Source: DATFXM01 sp035315885 (GTDB lineage Bacteria; Acidobacteriota; Blastocatellia; UBA7656). Taken from it: a stretch of DNA of 33,844 nucleotides. Location: contig DATFXM010000170.1 of NCBI GenBank assembly GCA_035315885.1, forward strand, positions 1 through 33,844, read 5' to 3'. The translations under genes and the position numbers were made by a program. A model generated the notes under the pieces. The model was given only the letters and a program-made list of their open reading frames with translations. It was not told where the DNA came from and ran no database searches. Below are positions 33,737 to 33,844 of the stretch, in pieces. Numbering within the stretch: the stretch's first letter is position 1; the number at the start of each line of letters is the position of its first letter.

Positions 33737-33844
33737 TCACTTTGAGACCATTACTTCGGTCGCCTTCACTACGGCGGTTACCGTATCACCTTTCTTGAGC
33801 TTCATTTCCTCTGCACTCTGGCGTGTGATGACCGATTCGATGAT
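33737..33844 (-). CDS. MOP-domain molybdate/tungstate-binding protein (C-terminal part)
   Basis: The last 35 codons of a gene running in from the right edge: IIESVITRQSAEEMKLKKGDTVTAVVKATEVMVSK, ending in TGA at 33739-33737. This is the standard C-terminal half of a MOP (molybdopterin/TOBE) domain, in which SVITR-SAEEL-LK-GD-VTAV-KATEVM-V is the conserved core. Such domains form small storage oligomers or the ligand-binding end of ModE-type regulators; which applies cannot be seen from the fragment. It lies about 9 nt before the riboswitch and is on the same strand as the importer operon. Confidence 0.85.
   Translation of the reverse strand: MIESVITRQSAEEMKLKKGDTVTAVVKATEVMVSK

Overview
The window looks like chromosomal DNA of a Gram-negative soil bacterium, most likely an acidobacterium and perhaps Blastocatellia. 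This is inferred from two very large Oar-like TonB-dependent receptors with N-terminal carboxypeptidase-regulatory domains, a multi-PAS sigma-54 activator, a multiheme cytochrome fused to TPR repeats, many signal peptides, moderate-to-high GC and wide intergenic spaces. No taxonomic marker gene is present, so the placement is an inference. No CRISPR array, rRNA, intact tRNA or intact transposase was seen.

Left part (1-9.7 kb): a degraded Ser/Thr-kinase fragment at the edge, a secreted alpha/beta hydrolase, a modular GH18 chitinase on the minus strand, a gene-poor stretch with a tRNA 3'-half remnant, a secreted Calx-beta/PhoD-type phosphatase with a clear terminator, a frameshifted DinB-family gene, a GC-rich palindromic repeat and a Crp/Fnr-type regulator. 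Middle part (9.8-16.8 kb): a minus-strand pair made of an unknown secreted protein and a five-CXXCH cytochrome/TPR protein. The unknown gene carries an in-frame TGA, coding-like sequence beyond it and a hairpin whose position suits a bacterial selenocysteine element. A large TonB-dependent receptor diverges from this pair.

Regulatory island (16.9-22.3 kb): a membrane-anchored sigma-54 enhancer-binding protein (periplasmic ABC-substrate-binding-like sensor, four PAS domains, AAA+ domain, Fis-type HTH). It is followed by a perfect 10-bp inverted repeat, then a good -24/-12 promoter about 130 bp further on, then a two-gene operon (ABM-type monooxygenase and NarL-type histidine kinase). Activator, enhancer site, promoter and target operon appear to sit side by side.

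Right part (22.3-33.8 kb): a second GC-rich repeat of the same family, a DUF2911/TPR protein and two small secreted unknowns. Next come senA-senB for selenoneine synthesis, without a senC/selD in view. Convergent to these is a minus-strand metal-oxyanion locus: a MOP-domain protein cut by the window edge, a Moco/Tuco-type riboswitch, a TonB-dependent receptor and wtpA-wtpB-wtpC (tungstate/molybdate ABC importer). The riboswitch overlaps the ribosome binding site of the receptor, so the receptor is probably the outer-membrane partner of the Mo/W importer. The strongest candidates for new biology are this riboswitch-receptor-importer operon, the sigma-54 module and the putative UGA-decoding gene.
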